In this document: piece by piece, positions 4,770-6,282 of the stretch | Layout: every line of letters begins with the position of its first letter | Numbering within the stretch: the stretch's first letter is position 1 | Assembly: GCA_947630435.1 (NCBI GenBank) | Contig: CANRHO010000044.1 | Coordinates: 1 to 6,282, forward strand | From: an uncultured Bacilli bacterium | GTDB lineage: Bacteria; Bacillota_I; Bacilli_A; RF39; UBA660 | DNA length: 6,282 bases | Direction: 5' to 3' | Translations under genes and position numbers: made by a program | Notes under the pieces: generated by a model | Told to the model about the DNA's origin: nothing | Database searches by the model: none | The model's input: the letters and a program-made list of their open reading frames with translations, nothing else

Positions 4770-6098
4770 TTAATTATTATTTTCCTTACAATTACATTCA
4801 TTGTTTTCACAATTATCTTCACATTCATCAAAAGCGATATTTTCATCTAAATAATATATTATGGTGTCAACTGATATTATTTCTTCTTCCTTTGTTTTAT
4901 TATTTTTAATTTTAACCTCATTATTTTCTAACATTTCACTATTAAGTACGATCGTAAATTTACTATTTAACCTATCAGCTTGTTTAAAACCTGCTTTTAA
5001 ACTTCTTGATAAGTAATCAGTTTCTACAACAAAACCATTCATTCTAAGCTCATTAGTTAAGTATGCAGCATATTTTTTCTCATCATCATTTACGTACAAT
5101 AAGAATAAATCTACACTTGTATTTACAGGTATGTTTACTTTTTCATATTCTAGAGCAAGCATTAATCTATCAAATCCTACTGCAAAACCGATTGCAGGAG
5201 TAGATGGCCCACCCAATTCTTCTATCATATTATTATACCTGCCACCAGCACCTATAACGTTTTGAGCGCCAAATCCATCTATTTTAACTTCTACTTCAAA
5301 CACGGTATGATTATAATAATCAAGACCTCTTACCACTGATGGATCAACCTCGTATTCAACGCCCATAACTTCTAGATATTCCTTTACTTTTTCAAATCTT
5401 TTTTTAGATTCATCATTTAAGTAATCAATTGTTTTAGGTGCTGTTTTCATAATTTCTTTATCGGCATCAACTTTACAATCAAGTATTCTAAGAGGATTTT
5501 TTTCTAACCTTTCTTTGCAATCATCGCATAATTCATTAATATGTGGTTCAAAGTGTTTTATTAATGCCTTACGATAACTATTTCTTGACTCAGCATCTCC
5601 AAGCGAGTTGATATTAACTTTAATTTGTCTTAAACCTAATATCTTATATACGTTTACAGCAAGTGATATAACTTCAGCATCTGCTAGTGGATCATCGCTT
5701 CCTATAAGCTCATATCCAAACTGAGTAAGTTCTCTATATCTTCCTGCTTGTGGTCTTTCATAACGATACATAGGCATATTATAATAAAGCTTCGTTGGTT
5801 TATCATCATTACCATACATTTTATTTTCTATATAACTTCTTACAACACCTGCCGTACCCTCAGGCCTTAACGTCATATTTCTTCCACCACGATCGGTAAA
5901 ATCATAAGTTTCTTTAGTTACTATGTCAGTTGTTTCTCCAACACCTCTGTGAAATAGTTCACTTGATTCAAATACGGGAACTCTAATAAAATTATAATTA
6001 TATTTTTCCATTACTTCATCAATTACTCTAGATACATATTGCCATCTTTTAGCTTCTGTTCCATATAAATCTTTAGTTCCCTTTGGTTTTGTTATCAT
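4770..6098 (-). CDS. hisS: Histidyl-tRNA synthetase
   Basis: This 442-residue class IIa synthetase joins histidine to tRNA-His in the cytoplasm. Visible signatures in order are PKGTKDLYG (5-13), motif 1 with FIRVPVFESSELF (37-49), TLRPEGTAGVVR (76-87), motif 2 YRYERPQAGRYRELTQFGYE (111-130), and the insertion-domain CDDCKERLEKNPLRILDCK (191-209) typical of Bacillus-like HisRS. These are followed by the histidine-specific RGLDYYNHTVFE (257-268), GAGGRYNNM (283-291), motif 3 AIGFAVGFDRLML (302-314), and a C-terminal anticodon-binding domain from about 328. The last 19 residues form an unusual acidic/Asn-rich tail with four Cys (426, 430, 435, 437). The ATG at 6098 has GAAAGGAAAG 5-14 nt upstream. 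The gene lies directly behind a T-box leader and heads the operon. Confidence 0.97.
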   Translation of the reverse strand: MITKPKGTKDLYGTEAKRWQYVSRVIDEVMEKYNYNFIRVPVFESSELFHRGVGETTDIVTKETYDFTDRGGRNMTLRPEGTAGVVRSYIENKMYGNDDKPTKLYYNMPMYRYERPQAGRYRELTQFGYELIGSDDPLADAEVISLAVNVYKILGLRQIKVNINSLGDAESRNSYRKALIKHFEPHINELCDDCKERLEKNPLRILDCKVDADKEIMKTAPKTIDYLNDESKKRFEKVKEYLEVMGVEYEVDPSVVRGLDYYNHTVFEVEVKIDGFGAQNVIGAGGRYNNMIEELGGPSTPAIGFAVGFDRLMLALEYEKVNIPVNTSVDLFLLYVNDDEKKYAAYLTNELRMNGFVVETDYLSRSLKAGFKQADRLNSKFTIVLNSEMLENNEVKIKNNKTKEEEIISVDTIIYYLDENIAFDECEDNCENNECNCKENNN

Positions 6099-6118
6099 AT
6101 TATCTTTCCTTTCTATAG

Positions 6119-6183
6119 AAAAAGAGCATTACTCGTAGGGATGAAGAAAACTCCACGGTGCCACCCTACTTCACTAAGTGCTC
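6119..6183 (-). terminator. T-box leader terminator hairpin
   Basis: GAGCAcUUAgugaaGUAGGG (6183-6164) pairs with CCCUACgagUAAUGCUC (6140-6124) and is followed by U5 (6119-6123). The 5' arm includes the first bases of the T-box motif, so forming the terminator removes the tRNA-binding antiterminator. Readthrough leads to hisS, 20 nt away. Confidence 0.85.
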
Positions 6184-6282
6184 TTAATTTAAATAACTAA
6201 ATTGTCATGTTTTATTTTAAATGTAAGCTGTCACTTCTTACTAAAACACATCTATATTTTAATATATTTTTAATGATTAGTC
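6119..6282 (-). promoter_or_regulatory. T-box riboswitch (3' part), controlling hisS-ORF-aspS
   Basis: T-box leaders bind a tRNA and read whether it is charged: uncharged tRNA stabilises an antiterminator and switches the operon on. The diagnostic sequence AGGGUGGCACCGUGG is at 6153-6167, one base off the AGGGUGGNACCGCG consensus over its 14 positions, and it is followed by the terminator and hisS. Upstream, a hairpin at 6207-6251 (AUG/CAU, UUUUA/UAAAA and GUAAG/CUUAC pairs around the loop AAGUGACAG) may be Stem III or part of Stem II. Stem I with the specifier codon appears to lie beyond the right edge, so the amino acid cannot be read directly. The variable base of UGGN is C, expected to pair with a G73 discriminator. 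Confidence 0.9.

Overview
The window is AT-rich and all of its supported genes lie on the minus strand. It looks like a chromosomal segment of a low-GC Bacillota (Firmicutes), perhaps a gut Bacilli or Clostridia lineage. The grounds are base composition, Shine-Dalgarno sequences (AGGAG, AAAGGAG, GGTGAT), consensus sigma-A promoters, a T-box leader, and a hisS / aspS / 6S RNA / tcdA neighbourhood that I recall from Bacillus. Trp is written TGG where I checked and one gene ends in TGA, so I see no sign of the mycoplasma code. The exact taxon cannot be fixed from the sequence.

Reading along the minus strand, from high to low coordinates: (1) 6119-6282, the 3' part of a T-box leader, cut by the window edge. 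(2) 4255-6098, histidyl-tRNA synthetase (hisS) and an unrecognised 170-residue ORF, followed by (3) 2957-4258, a short archaeal/eukaryal-type aspartyl-tRNA synthetase (aspS). The gap between hisS and the ORF is 2 nt, and the ORF overlaps aspS by 4 nt (ATGA), so the three genes look like one translationally coupled, tRNA-regulated operon closed by a long hairpin at 2906-2954. (4) 1799-2833, a DUF2207-like membrane protein. (5) 1061-1705, an N-formylglutamate-amidohydrolase-like protein with its own promoter. (6) 832-1003, an RNA gene with promoter, closing stem and terminator, called as 6S RNA. (7) 101-784, tcdA (ct6A37 tRNA modification), with a promoter directly behind the 6S terminator. (8) 1-36, the first 12 codons of a further gene that leaves the window.

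The common theme is translation: two aminoacyl-tRNA synthetases under a tRNA-sensing leader, a tRNA modification enzyme, and an RNA that acts on RNA polymerase. The membrane protein, the amidohydrolase-like gene and the 170-residue ORF are the less expected members. The best leads are the T-box discriminator position, which matches tRNA-Asp or tRNA-Asn better than tRNA-His, the unrecognised ORF between two synthetases, the short AspRS of uncertain tRNA specificity, and the Cys-containing tail of HisRS. I found no CRISPR array, insertion sequence or wholly new multigene system. No gene-free stretch exceeds 300 bases.
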